Assembly: GCA_948471205.1 (NCBI GenBank)
Contig: CAOKRT010000001.1
Coordinates: 256,308-320,307, forward strand
Length of the DNA: 64,000 nt
Direction: 5' to 3'
From: an uncultured Oscillospiraceae bacterium
GTDB lineage: Bacteria; Bacillota; Clostridia; Oscillospirales; Acutalibacteraceae
The stretch's first letter is position 1. Each line of letters starts with the position of its first letter. Positions 43,383 to 51,862 of the stretch are shown one piece after another. A program made the translations under genes and the position numbers. The notes under the pieces are model-generated. The model was given only the letters and a program-made list of their open reading frames with translations, did no database searches and was not told the origin of the DNA.

Positions 43383-44429
43383 TTGAAAAAAATATCTTTG
43401 TTTCTTGCGGTAATTTTAATATGCCTGATTCCTGTTTCTGTTTACGGAGCCGGCTGCAGCGCTGTTTCCGCCATTGTAATAGATGCTGATACCGGCGAAA
43501 TTCTTTATGAAAAAAACGCCTATGAGGAAAGAAGTATGGCATCAACCACAAAGATAATGACTTCGCTTATTGCATGTGAAAGCGGCAAGCTGGATGATGT
43601 GGTAACGGCAACAGATGAAATGGTGAACGTGATCGGCACATCGCTTGGTTTGAGAGCAGGAGATAAAATAACGCTTCACGATTTGGTTGTGGGAATGCTT
43701 CTGGTTTCGGGAAACGATGCCGCAAATGCCGCAGCAATTTATCTTGGCGGAAATATGGAAGGCTTTGCCTCTATGATGAACGAAAAGGCAAAATCAATAG
43801 GAATGAAAAACAGTTTTTTTGTTACGCCTTCAGGACTTGATGAAGGCAATCATCATTCTACTGCCTATGATATGGCTCTGCTTGCGGCAGATGCGCTGCA
43901 AAACAGCATTTTTTCACAGATTTGCAAGGAACGCAGAATGGAAGTTACCATAAACGGAACCAAGCATCCGGTTTATAACCATAACAAGCTGCTGTCGTTT
44001 ATGGATGACTGCATAGGAATAAAAACAGGCTTTACCGAAAAGGCGGGACGGTGTCTTGTTTCTGCTGTTGAAAGAAACGGTGTAAAAATGATTTGCGTTA
44101 CACTGAATGACGGCGATGACTGGAACGATCATATGTCACTTTACAGTGCGTGTGAAAAAAAGTATCAGAAAAAAGAAATAAAAGATAATATACAGGTTAA
44201 TATAGTAGGCGGAATAAAAAATACCGTTACAGCCTCCTATTCAGGTGAAATCCGTGTTTTAAATCCGCAGAATGCAACCGTTGAATGTTATTGCTTTCCG
44301 TTTGTATATGCCCCTGTTAAAAAAGGCGATGAAATCGGTAAAGTAATTGTAAAATATAAAGAAAAGGAAGTTTTTTCCGCTGTGATTACAGCGGAAGAAG
44401 ATGTTGATTATTATGCCAAACAAGAATGA
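43383..44429 (+). CDS. dacF: D-alanyl-D-alanine carboxypeptidase (DacF-type penicillin-binding protein)
   Basis: A signal peptide (KKISLFLAVILICLIPVSVYGAG) leads a PBP5-type domain with the serine motif STTK (S54-K57), SGN in LLVSGNDAAN and KTG in GIKTGFT. It trims peptidoglycan stem peptides; DacF acts in sporulation cortex formation in Bacillus. TTG 43383 is preferred by spacing from AGGTGATT; GTG 43371 and TTG 43380 are alternatives. No strong C-terminal amphipathic anchor is obvious. Its end overlaps rluB. Confidence 0.9.
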   Translation: MKKISLFLAVILICLIPVSVYGAGCSAVSAIVIDADTGEILYEKNAYEERSMASTTKIMTSLIACESGKLDDVVTATDEMVNVIGTSLGLRAGDKITLHDLVVGMLLVSGNDAANAAAIYLGGNMEGFASMMNEKAKSIGMKNSFFVTPSGLDEGNHHSTAYDMALLAADALQNSIFSQICKERRMEVTINGTKHPVYNHNKLLSFMDDCIGIKTGFTEKAGRCLVSAVERNGVKMICVTLNDGDDWNDHMSLYSACEKKYQKKEIKDNIQVNIVGGIKNTVTASYSGEIRVLNPQNATVECYCFPFVYAPVKKGDEIGKVIVKYKEKEVFSAVITAEEDVDYYAKQE

Positions 44430-45156
44430 TGTAAGACTGCAGAAATTTATGGCTGACTGCGGCGTGGCTTCAAGAAGAAAAAGCGAAGAAATTATTGAAG
44501 CCGGAAAAGTAAAGGTAAACGGACATATTGCCCATATAGGCGATAAAGTAAATCCGAAAAAGGATTTGGTTACGGTTTACGGAAAAAGAATCAATAAAGT
44601 AACGCAAATGCGTTATATTATGCTCCATAAGCCAAGGGGCTACGTTACCACGGTTTCCGATGAACTCGGCAGAAAAACAGTGATGGATCTTATTAAAAAT
44701 GTTGACGAAAGAATCTATCCTGTCGGCAGGCTTGACAAAGATTCGGAAGGCTTGCTTTTGTTAACGAACGACGGTTCCTTTGCAAATGCTTTAACACATC
44801 CGCGCCATCATTTTGCCAAGGTATACCGTGTTACGGTTCGTCCGGCTGTTTCAGATGAAGCATTATATAAATTAAGAAACGGAATTGAGATAGACGGACG
44901 GCAAACCGCACCGTGCGAAGTTACCGTTATTCTGCAGGAACCGGGCAGAGTTGTTCTTGAATTTGTATTAAGAGAGGGAAGAAACCGTCAGATCAGAAAA
45001 ATGTGCGAGGCGGTCGGACTTGAGGTTGCAAGGCTGAAACGAATTTCTATGGGTTCGTTGAAACTTGGCATGCTTGCTCAGGGAAAATGGCGTGAATTAA
45101 CGGAAAACGAAGTAAAAAAGCTTCTGCGTTCTTCTGAAAGGGCTGAAACAGAATAA
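44413..45156 (+). CDS. rluB: 23S rRNA pseudouridine synthase (RluB/RsuA family)
   Basis: An N-terminal S4 domain (RLQKFMADCGVASRRKSEEII) precedes the catalytic domain with YPVGRLDKDSEGLLLLTNDG (catalytic aspartate in GRLDKDSEG) and the C-terminal LREGRNRQIRKMCEAVGLEV. Length about 248 fits RluB. ATG 44413 is chosen from family N-termini; ATG 44401 is possible. It overlaps dacF by 17 bp. Confidence 0.9.
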   Translation: MPNKNDVRLQKFMADCGVASRRKSEEIIEAGKVKVNGHIAHIGDKVNPKKDLVTVYGKRINKVTQMRYIMLHKPRGYVTTVSDELGRKTVMDLIKNVDERIYPVGRLDKDSEGLLLLTNDGSFANALTHPRHHFAKVYRVTVRPAVSDEALYKLRNGIEIDGRQTAPCEVTVILQEPGRVVLEFVLREGRNRQIRKMCEAVGLEVARLKRISMGSLKLGMLAQGKWRELTENEVKKLLRSSERAETE

Positions 45157-45185
45157 AAGAACATTTTGTTTTATTAAATATTCCG

Positions 45186-45217
45186 ACGGCGCTGATATTA
45201 GAATCGGTGCCGTTTTT
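45186..45217 (+). terminator. Terminator after rluB
   Basis: ACGGCGCTGAT (45186-45196) pairs with ATCGGTGCCGT (45203-45213) and TTTT follows. Confidence 0.85.
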
Positions 45218-45267
45218 ATAATTATTTGACTATTTTTTAATAATAATAAAAATAAAGAAAAAAATAG

Positions 45268-45296
45268 TTGTAATTATAAATATAAAATGTTAAAAT
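45268..45296 (+). promoter_or_regulatory. Putative promoter of the biotin-dependent carboxyltransferase operon
   Basis: TTGTAA (45268-45273), 17-bp spacer and TAAAAT (45291-45296) in a very AT-rich stretch, 74 bp before the GTG start. Confidence 0.45.
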
Positions 45297-45369
45297 ACCC
45301 AAGAATAGATATTTCTGGAAGTTTTGATTTTTTCAGATTTATGATTAATCTATCAAGGAGGATTTTTAA

Positions 45370-46692
45370 GTGAGTGAACTTACAGTAAAGGATACTGAAG
45401 CACGCAAAAGGCTTTTATCACTTTTTGATGAAGGCACTTTTACAGAGCTTGATGCCTTTGCCAAATCGGCAGACGGTGAAATTGAAGTTGTTGCAGGCTA
45501 CGGCTCGGTAAACGGTGTTTATGCTTATGCTTTTTCACAGGATGTTACTGTGGACGGCGGTGCAATCAGTTCAGCACAGTGTGCGAAAATTAAAAAAATT
45601 TATGAACTTGCCAAAAAAACAGGTTCTGCTGTTATCGGAATTTATGATTCAAACGGAATGAAACTGAAAGAGGGCTTTGAAGCACTTAATGCTTATGGAG
45701 AGATTTTGAAGGCTTCAACATCGGTTTCCGGTGTTATTCTTCAGATTTCCGTTATTGCAGGTGCATGTCTCGGAACATCTGCACTTATGGCGAATATGGC
45801 AGATGTTGTTATTGCGGCAAAGGATGCGGATTTCTATGTAACAGCTCCAAGCAGTGTTACAGCCGGGGAATCATTCAGTCAGGGTACTGTTGATATTCTT
45901 GCAGATAATGTGGATTCTGCCATTGCTTCGGCAAAAGAACTGGTTTCTGTTCTTCCTTCCAATAATCTGGAAGCAGCTCCTGTTTTCGATTATGAAGAAA
46001 AGTTTTCTTACGGTGCAGATGAAAATGCATCTGCCGCAGATATTATTTCTGCAGTTGCGGATGAAAACAGCGTTATAGAAATTAAGGCAGGATATGCAGA
46101 AAATGCTGTAACCGCTTTTGCACAGATGGGCGGTACAACAGTCGGCTTTATTGCTTTTGACGGAAATGCAGTTTGCCCGGCATGTGCATATAAGGCAGAA
46201 GCGTTTATTAAGCTTTGCGACGCCTTTAATATTTCAATTGTTACCCTTGTTAATGCAAAGGGACTGAATAAAGAGAAAGAAAATCAAATGCTTGTTGCGG
46301 CTTCTAAGCTTACATCTGCTTATGCCGGTGCAACATGTCCTAAAATCTCTGTCATTACAGGCAAAGCAATCGGTGCAGCCTATATTGCGCTTGCCGGAAA
46401 AGGTGCAAATGCAGACCTTGTTTTTGCATGGGATTCAGCAGTTGTTTCACCGCTTGAAACAGATGCAGCCGTTGCATTTTTATATAATGACAGACTTGCA
46501 GCAGGTGAAAACAGAGCAGCACTTGAAAAGGAATATGAAGCAGAGCTTGCTTCTCCGTTTACGGCTGCTGCCTGCGGTGCTGTTGATGATATATTTGTTC
46601 CTGCCGAAACAAGAACAAAGCTTATGAATGCGCTCAGCTTCCTTGACAGCAAAAGAGAAACAACCATTCCAAGAAAACATTCAGTTAAATAA
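45370..46692 (+). CDS. Divergent carboxyl transferase subunit (methylmalonyl-CoA carboxyltransferase/decarboxylase alpha-like)
   Basis: A crotonase-fold acyl-CoA carboxyltransferase: RKRLLSLFDEGTFTELD, YAYAFSQDVTVDGGAIS and GKAIGAAYIALAGKGANADLVFAWDSA correspond to conserved blocks of MmdA/12S subunits. At 440 residues it is about 70 shorter than usual, and the oxyanion segment normally written DSGGARIQEG is DSNGMKLKEG. It starts at GTG 45370 after AAGGAGG. Followed by a biotin carrier and a 5S/PycB-type subunit, it would move a carboxyl group between biotin and an acyl-CoA. Substrate uncertain. Confidence 0.8.
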   Translation: MSELTVKDTEARKRLLSLFDEGTFTELDAFAKSADGEIEVVAGYGSVNGVYAYAFSQDVTVDGGAISSAQCAKIKKIYELAKKTGSAVIGIYDSNGMKLKEGFEALNAYGEILKASTSVSGVILQISVIAGACLGTSALMANMADVVIAAKDADFYVTAPSSVTAGESFSQGTVDILADNVDSAIASAKELVSVLPSNNLEAAPVFDYEEKFSYGADENASAADIISAVADENSVIEIKAGYAENAVTAFAQMGGTTVGFIAFDGNAVCPACAYKAEAFIKLCDAFNISIVTLVNAKGLNKEKENQMLVAASKLTSAYAGATCPKISVITGKAIGAAYIALAGKGANADLVFAWDSAVVSPLETDAAVAFLYNDRLAAGENRAALEKEYEAELASPFTAAACGAVDDIFVPAETRTKLMNALSFLDSKRETTIPRKHSVK

Positions 46693-46707
46693 CGGAGGAT
46701 TAATGAT

Positions 46708-47085
46708 ATGAAAAGATATACAATTACAGTTAACGGCATAGCTTATGACGTAACAGTTGACGAAACAGGCTCAAACGCTGCAGCGCCCGCTCCGGCAGCA
46801 GCTCCTGTTGCAGCACCGAAAGCGGCAGCTCCTGCACCTGCTGCAAAGCCGGCAGTTTCCGGCACAGAAGGTGCTGTAAAGGTTGAAGCGCCTATGCCGG
46901 GAACCATTCTTGATATTAAAACGTCAGTTGGCGCATCTGTTAATTCAGGTGATGTTCTCTGCATTCTGGAAGCAATGAAAATGGAAAATGACATTGTTGC
47001 TCCTTCAGCAGGAACTGTTGCTTCCATTTCTGTTAATAAGGGTGACAGTGTTGAAGCAGGCCAGATTATTATTACTTTAAACTGA
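46708..47085 (+). CDS. Biotin carboxyl carrier protein
   Basis: A 125-residue carrier with an N-terminal beta segment, a flexible Ala/Pro linker (about 24-50) and a C-terminal biotinyl domain with EAMKMEND, biotin on K91. It matches 1.3S/gamma-type carriers of transcarboxylases and sodium-pump decarboxylases. GGAGG precedes the ATG; it lies between the acyl-CoA carboxyltransferase and the 5S-like subunit. Confidence 0.92.
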   Translation: MKRYTITVNGIAYDVTVDETGSNAAAPAPAAAPVAAPKAAAPAPAAKPAVSGTEGAVKVEAPMPGTILDIKTSVGASVNSGDVLCILEAMKMENDIVAPSAGTVASISVNKGDSVEAGQIIITLN

Positions 47086-47095
47086 GGTGAATGAT

Positions 47096-48493
47096 ATGGC
47101 TAAAATTGGTATTACCGAAACTGTGCTCCGTGATGCGCATCAGTCACTGATTGCAACACGTATGAAAACAGATGAATTTTCGGATATTCTTGAAAAAATG
47201 GATAAAATCGGCTATCATTCGCTTGAATGCTGGGGCGGTGCAACATTTGATTCCTGCCTTCGCTTTCTGAATGAGGACCCGTGGGACAGACTGCGCCTTA
47301 TCCGTAAAAAATGTCCGAATACAAAGCTTCAGATGCTTTTCAGAGGTCAGAATATGCTTGGCTACCGCCATTATGCAGATGACCTTGTTGATTATTTTGT
47401 AAAAAAGAGTATTGATAACGGTATTGATATTCTTCGTATATTTGATGCTTTGAATGATGTAAGAAACCTTGAAACAGCGATTACATCTGCAAAGAAATAC
47501 GGCGGTCATGTTCAGGCTGCAATTTCTTATACAACCGGTCCTGTTTTTGATATTGATTATTACTGCAATTATGCAAAACAGCTTGAAAATGCAGGTGCGG
47601 ATTCCATTTGTATTAAGGATATGGCAGGTCTTTTAACACCTTACGGCACTTATGATCTTGTAAAGGCACTTAAATCCGAGGTTAAAATTCCGATTCAGCT
47701 TCATTCCCATTACACATCGGGTCTTGCATCTATGGTACAGCTCAAGGGTATTGAAGCAGGTGTTGATGTTATTGATACTGCTATGAGTCCGCTTGCTATG
47801 GGTACTTCTCATCCGGCAACAGAATCTATGGTTGCCGCTTTGCAGGGCACGGAATATGACACCGGTCTGGACCTTAAAGCATTAACTGAAATTCGTGATT
47901 TCTTTGTTCCGCTTCGTGAAAAGTATATCGCAGACGGTCTTCTTAACACGAAAATGCTTGGTGTAGATGCAAATACACTTCTTTATCAGGTTCCCGGCGG
48001 TATGCTTTCCAATCTGCTTAACCAGCTCAAGCAGGCAGGCAAGGCAGATAAACTGGAAGAAGTGCTTGCCGAAGTTCCGAGAGTGCGTAAGGACAGCGGT
48101 TATCCGCCGCTTGTAACACCTACTTCTCAGATTGTAGGCACACAGGCAGTGTTTAACATTATTATGGGCGAACGCTATAAAATGGTAACAAAGGAATTCA
48201 GAGATATGGTTGCCGGAAAGTACGGTAAAACACCTTGCGATATTGATCCTGAATTCAGAAAGAAGATAGTTGGCGACGAATCGGTTATAGACTGCCGTCC
48301 TGCAGATCTTCTTAAACCGGAGCTTGATAAGTTCAAGGATGAAATATCCGAATATTATGAGCAGGAGGAAGATATTCTTTCCTACGCTCAGTTTGATCAG
48401 GTAGCCGTTAAATTCTTCCAGAACAGAAGAGATGCCAAGTATGGGCTGGACGGTAAGCATGATAATATTGAAACAAAGGTTCATCCTGTTTAA
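47096..48493 (+). CDS. Oxaloacetate decarboxylase alpha/pyruvate carboxylase subunit B-like (transcarboxylase 5S)
   Basis: The TIM-barrel carboxyltransferase domain begins with GITETVLRDAHQSLIATRM (metal-binding aspartate in RDAHQS). CIKDMAGLLTP carries the carbamylated lysine, LHSHYTSGLASM the metal histidines, and a C-terminal PycA-like domain follows. It lacks a fused biotin domain, which is separate here. It catalyses exchange between oxaloacetate/pyruvate and carboxybiotin. ATG 47096 follows GAGGTGA. No membrane beta subunit is nearby, so a soluble transcarboxylase is possible. Confidence 0.92.
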   Translation: MAKIGITETVLRDAHQSLIATRMKTDEFSDILEKMDKIGYHSLECWGGATFDSCLRFLNEDPWDRLRLIRKKCPNTKLQMLFRGQNMLGYRHYADDLVDYFVKKSIDNGIDILRIFDALNDVRNLETAITSAKKYGGHVQAAISYTTGPVFDIDYYCNYAKQLENAGADSICIKDMAGLLTPYGTYDLVKALKSEVKIPIQLHSHYTSGLASMVQLKGIEAGVDVIDTAMSPLAMGTSHPATESMVAALQGTEYDTGLDLKALTEIRDFFVPLREKYIADGLLNTKMLGVDANTLLYQVPGGMLSNLLNQLKQAGKADKLEEVLAEVPRVRKDSGYPPLVTPTSQIVGTQAVFNIIMGERYKMVTKEFRDMVAGKYGKTPCDIDPEFRKKIVGDESVIDCRPADLLKPELDKFKDEISEYYEQEEDILSYAQFDQVAVKFFQNRRDAKYGLDGKHDNIETKVHPV

Positions 48494-48504
48494 TTTTGGC
48501 TTTT

Positions 48505-48538
48505 GGGGCGGATTTTATATCCGCCCTTTTTCTTTTTG
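48505..48538 (+). terminator. Terminator of the carboxyltransferase operon
   Basis: GGGCGGAT pairs with ATCCGCCC around TTTAT, followed by TTTTTCTTTTT. Confidence 0.9.
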
Positions 48539-48539
48539 T

Positions 48540-48568
48540 TTGACAATGTAATGCTTATTCTATATAAT
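48540..48568 (+). promoter_or_regulatory. Promoter of the small membrane protein gene
   Basis: Perfect TTGACA (48540-48545), 17-bp spacer and perfect TATAAT (48563-48568), 23 bp before the start codon. Confidence 0.85.
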
Positions 48569-48591
48569 CATAGTCAGAGGGGGAATTATTT

Positions 48592-48882
48592 ATGGAAATA
48601 CATTTTGAGATAATCTCACTTATAATCTTTCATATATTAATGGCAGCTGCTGTTTCCAAGGATTGCAAATCAAAGGCTATTATAAACAGCAGTTCCTATG
48701 TTGTTCTTACATTTTTCTTCCCCGTAATAACAGGCATTGTTTATGCCTGCAAAAGAAAGACTGCCAAAAAGGCAGAAGAATTACCCGAAAACGCTAAAGC
48801 ACTTGCGGATTCAAGTGTTTTGTTCTTTGTGTTATCGGTAGCGGTTTTCATTATTAGTGTAATAATAGGGCAGTTAATGTAA
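48592..48882 (+). CDS. Small membrane protein, unknown function
   Basis: A 96-residue protein with hydrophobic segments near 6-20, 34-51 and 73-94, separated by a basic loop (ACKRKTAKKAEELPEN). AGAGGGGGAA precedes the ATG. It has a consensus promoter of its own, so it is probably well expressed. I do not recognise a family. The next gene follows after 26 bp. Confidence 0.65.
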   Translation: MEIHFEIISLIIFHILMAAAVSKDCKSKAIINSSSYVVLTFFFPVITGIVYACKRKTAKKAEELPENAKALADSSVLFFVLSVAVFIISVIIGQLM

Positions 48883-48908
48883 TAAATAGATATAAATAAG
48901 GTGATTTT

Positions 48909-49952
48909 ATGAATATTTTTATGATTGGCGGAACAGGTCTTTTGGGCTCTGCCGCAGCACAGATTTTTATAGACAAGGGGCACAGCGTTAAAACGCTTTC
49001 ATTGCCGCCGCTTCCTGTTGGCGCACCTTTGCCGCCGGAAATGGAAATTATTTTAAAGGATGCAAATAAACTTTCGGATAATGAAATGCTTGAAATGATG
49101 CAGGGCAGTGATATTTTTGTGTTTGCAACAGGTGTGGATGAAAGGGTGGAATTTCCTGCCCCTGTTTATGATGCTTATTATAAATATAATATTGCTCCCC
49201 TTGAAAGACTGCTGCCGCTTGCAAAAAAAGCAGGTATGAAGGGCGCTGTTGTGTGCGGTTCCTATTTTGCGTGGCTTGCAAAGGAACGCCCTGATATGCT
49301 TCTTTGCGATAAGCATCCGTATATCAGGAGCCGTATTGTTCAGGAAACGGTTTGCGAAAAGTATTCCGATTCCGATTTTCAGGTGGGTGTGCTGGAACTG
49401 CCCTATATTTTCGGAACACAGCCGGGCAGAAAACCTGTTTGGGTTATCCTGATTGAACAGCTTCGCCGTTTTGAAAAAATGCCTTTTACAATGTATCCGA
49501 ACGGCGGAACGGCTATGCTTACCGTCAGGCAGGTGGGTCAGTCCATGGTTGGCGCGGCAGAACAGGCGTTTGAAAATGCTTCACAAAATAAAGGAATTTA
49601 CCGTGCATACGGAATTTCCTGCTATAATATGACTTGGCGCGAATTTCTTAAAATTGTTTACCGTGCTATGAGCGGAGAGGTAAACAGAAAAATTATAGAT
49701 GTGCCGAAATGGACCTTTCAGGCTTTCGGTTATCTGATGCGCAAGGATTATAAGGAAAGAAACGTAGATGCGGGAATAGACCCTGTTGGGCTTGCAGATA
49801 TTATGGGCATGAATCTCTTTATTCCTACTGATGACTGCAAAGAACTTGGCTGTACACCTGATAATATTGAAAAAGCAATTATTAATTCCATTGCGCTTTC
49901 AAAAGAAGCCGTTGAGGGCAAGGCACAGCTTGTGGAAATGAAAGGCGAATAA
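48909..49952 (+). CDS. NAD-dependent epimerase/dehydratase family protein
   Basis: The N-terminus MNIFMIGGTGLLGSAAAQIFIDKG is a Rossmann NAD(P)-binding loop (GGTGLLG). The rest follows the extended short-chain dehydrogenase plan with VVCGSYFAWLAKERP and IYRAYGISCYNMTWREFLKI. The classical YxxxK pair is not clear, so it may be an atypical SDR. Length 347. Substrate unknown. Confidence 0.8.
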   Translation: MNIFMIGGTGLLGSAAAQIFIDKGHSVKTLSLPPLPVGAPLPPEMEIILKDANKLSDNEMLEMMQGSDIFVFATGVDERVEFPAPVYDAYYKYNIAPLERLLPLAKKAGMKGAVVCGSYFAWLAKERPDMLLCDKHPYIRSRIVQETVCEKYSDSDFQVGVLELPYIFGTQPGRKPVWVILIEQLRRFEKMPFTMYPNGGTAMLTVRQVGQSMVGAAEQAFENASQNKGIYRAYGISCYNMTWREFLKIVYRAMSGEVNRKIIDVPKWTFQAFGYLMRKDYKERNVDAGIDPVGLADIMGMNLFIPTDDCKELGCTPDNIEKAIINSIALSKEAVEGKAQLVEMKGE

Positions 49953-50045
49953 GACTGCTTCATTTTTGTATAATTAATTTTAAGCATTATTACAGAATAA
50001 CGAATATCTTGAAGTATAAAAAATTATTAATTTAAGGATGTTTAT

Positions 50046-50582
50046 ATGTTTACCTATACAGATGTATTTTTATTTGCCGCTATTATTTTAATATTTGCTG
50101 TAGTGATTATGCTGATAAAGAAAAGTTCCGCTGAAAAAATAATTACAGTTGCTTCGTTTATAGCATATCTTGCGGCAGTAATTTGCATAACTTTGTTTCC
50201 TATTATATATCAGCAAACAGGTTATGATATAGATTATAATTTTATTCCATTTAAAAGTATTGTGTCTTCTATGCGTGAGCATTCTACTACTGCCTTTCTT
50301 TCTGTATTCGGCAATATTGTTATGTTTGTTCCGTTTGGATTCTATATGTCTTTGTTGTTCAAAAAAAGCAATATAAAAGCATTTGTTTCGGTTGTTGCTT
50401 TTTCACTTGGAATTGAGCTTGCGCAACATAGTATCGGGCTGATTATAGGATATAGATACAGATGTGTTGATATTGATGATGTAATTTTAAATACAATCGG
50501 CGGTGTTATCGGAATTATAGCTTTTCATTTATTAAAAGCTATGTATGTAAAATTAAAGCACAAACGAACGGTAGCCGAATAA
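50046..50582 (+). CDS. VanZ family protein
   Basis: About four membrane helices in 178 residues, with YDIDYNFIPFKSIVSSM (conserved NxxPF), FGNIVMFVPFGFYMSLLF and GIELAQHSIGLIIGYRYRCVDIDDVILNTIGGVIG, of which FxxE-LxQ and DxxDVILNTxG are VanZ signatures. VanZ proteins are linked to teicoplanin resistance in enterococci, but most members have no shown role. Confidence 0.88.
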   Translation: MFTYTDVFLFAAIILIFAVVIMLIKKSSAEKIITVASFIAYLAAVICITLFPIIYQQTGYDIDYNFIPFKSIVSSMREHSTTAFLSVFGNIVMFVPFGFYMSLLFKKSNIKAFVSVVAFSLGIELAQHSIGLIIGYRYRCVDIDDVILNTIGGVIGIIAFHLLKAMYVKLKHKRTVAE

Positions 50583-50615
50583 ATGAAAAACGATTAAACT
50601 TAATATGTATTTGTG

Positions 50616-50647
50616 AAAGGTGCGGTGTTCATCGCACCTTTTATATT
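50616..50647 (+). terminator. Terminator after the VanZ-like gene
   Basis: AAAGGTGCG pairs with CGCACCTTT (50616-50624 with 50633-50641) and a T-rich run follows. Confidence 0.85.
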
Positions 50648-50651
50648 TATA

Positions 50652-50708
50652 CAACAATATATTGTCTGGAAATATATTGTTGACAAAGAAATCATTGTAT
50701 GCTATTGT
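50652..50708 (+). promoter_or_regulatory. Promoter overlapped by a 12-bp inverted repeat (candidate operator)
   Basis: TTGACA (50680-50685), 17-bp spacer and TATTGT (50703-50708) precede the secreted-protein gene. A perfect inverted repeat, CAACAATATATT (50652-50663) with AATATATTGTTG (50671-50682), runs into the -35 element. A repressor bound there would block RNA polymerase. Confidence 0.6.
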
Positions 50709-50754
50709 TGAATTGGGATAATTTACAAAATTTTACTTACAGAAGGTGGTTCCG

Positions 50755-50784
50755 ATGGTTTTCATATTTTTTTTCGGAAGTTAA
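50755..50784 (+). other. Nine-codon leader reading frame with a start-codon hairpin
   Basis: AGAAGGTGG precedes ATG 50755, coding MVFIFFFGS then stop. TTCCGA (50750-50755) can pair with TCGGAA (50774-50779), covering the start codon. The AGGTGGTTCC core recurs before a tiny frame at 57059. It may control the downstream secreted-protein gene. Confidence 0.4.
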
Positions 50785-50815
50785 AACAAAATTTGAAATG
50801 TAAAGGAGTAAAACT

Positions 50816-51631
50816 ATGAAAAAAAAGTGTTTCAAATTAATAATGTCCTTAATGAGTATTTCACTGCTTCTTATTCCTTTTCCTGCATCGGTTACAGCAC
50901 AAACAGTCGATAAAACAAATGTATATGATTCAGTTTTATTGGAAAACGGCTATCCTCAGTTTGTAATTGATGAAATGAGTGAAAACGAAAAACAAGAGCT
51001 ATACGATTTAAATGCAGTATTTGAATCATATAAATCAACTTTTTATGACAGTCACGGAAATATTGTTGCAGAACAAACTGTAAATGATGATTATGATGAA
51101 AATAAGATTATTCAAAGGGGACAGATTAAAGATACAAGTTTGAAATTATCATGGACAATATCTAATTCAGGAATAAATAAAGTGGTAAAGTATAAATATA
51201 AATGGCTTGTTCTTCCTGTAAACAGGTGGCAGGATCCTGTTGGAATATCGTGGGATGATGTATATTTTCAATATGTATCCGGCAGTTTTTCTAAAGTGGA
51301 TGAATATGAATTTAAAATTGATAATGAACCAATCAGACTGGCAACGCATTCGTCTGCTAAAAATTTTGCGAACGGTTCGAAACATGGAATAACCTGGTAT
51401 GCGGATTTAAAAGGGCATTCCTCCAGTATGATGATATTAGGATTGCAGGGTTATGGAACAGTAACTTTAAAACCTTTAAAGTCGGGAACGTCAAATGTGT
51501 TTGGGCATTATGTTCATTCTAGACTTGCTTTCACCATATCTATGACAACAACCGGGGCAGGAAGCTTTTCAATTAGTGGTACAGGCTATGATGAGATGGG
51601 AAACAGTATAGCTTTAAGTGTTAAGTTATAA
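50816..51631 (+). CDS. Secreted protein of unknown function
   Basis: A 271-residue protein with a signal peptide (KLIMSLMSISLLLIPFPASVTAQ, likely cut after VTA). The mature part has an N-terminal acidic helix (DEMSENEKQELYDLNAVFESY) and a beta-rich C-terminus rich in Gly, Ser and Thr (TTTGAGSFSISGTGY). No cysteines for disulfides or sorting motif are seen. AAAGGAG precedes the ATG. It is followed by a 48-codon membrane peptide gene. No family recognised. Confidence 0.65.
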   Translation: MKKKCFKLIMSLMSISLLLIPFPASVTAQTVDKTNVYDSVLLENGYPQFVIDEMSENEKQELYDLNAVFESYKSTFYDSHGNIVAEQTVNDDYDENKIIQRGQIKDTSLKLSWTISNSGINKVVKYKYKWLVLPVNRWQDPVGISWDDVYFQYVSGSFSKVDEYEFKIDNEPIRLATHSSAKNFANGSKHGITWYADLKGHSSSMMILGLQGYGTVTLKPLKSGTSNVFGHYVHSRLAFTISMTTTGAGSFSISGTGYDEMGNSIALSVKL

Positions 51632-51645
51632 GGGAGATGAATATT

Positions 51646-51792
51646 ATGAATGAAAACGAATATTATGAAATGATGAAAGAGAAAATGGACGAATTGATTC
51701 ATCAGCAAAGAAAAGCCAATATCCGATTGGCAATTATAGAAATATTGATTGTGTTTATAATAATTTGGAGTATTATCATAATGGTAGGTTAA
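51646..51792 (+). CDS. Small single-pass membrane peptide (48 aa)
   Basis: GGGAGATG lies upstream of ATG 51646. The N-terminal 24 residues are charged (EYYEMMKEKMDELIHQQRK) and the C-terminus is one membrane helix (LAIIEILIVFIIIWSIIIMVG). A terminator follows 13 bp after the stop, and it is probably cotranscribed with the secreted protein gene. Possibly an accessory or immunity-like partner, but that is speculation. Confidence 0.6.
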   Translation: MNENEYYEMMKEKMDELIHQQRKANIRLAIIEILIVFIIIWSIIIMVG

Positions 51793-51804
51793 AGAAAAAT
51801 AAAC

Positions 51805-51831
51805 GGCTGTGCGAAAGCACAGCTTTTTTTT
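51805..51831 (+). terminator. Terminator after the small membrane peptide gene
   Basis: GCTGTGC and GCACAGC pair around a GAAA tetraloop (51806-51823) with eight Ts after it. Confidence 0.95.
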
Positions 51832-51862
51832 ATTGCCTGTTTTAAAATTTTTTAATTGGATA

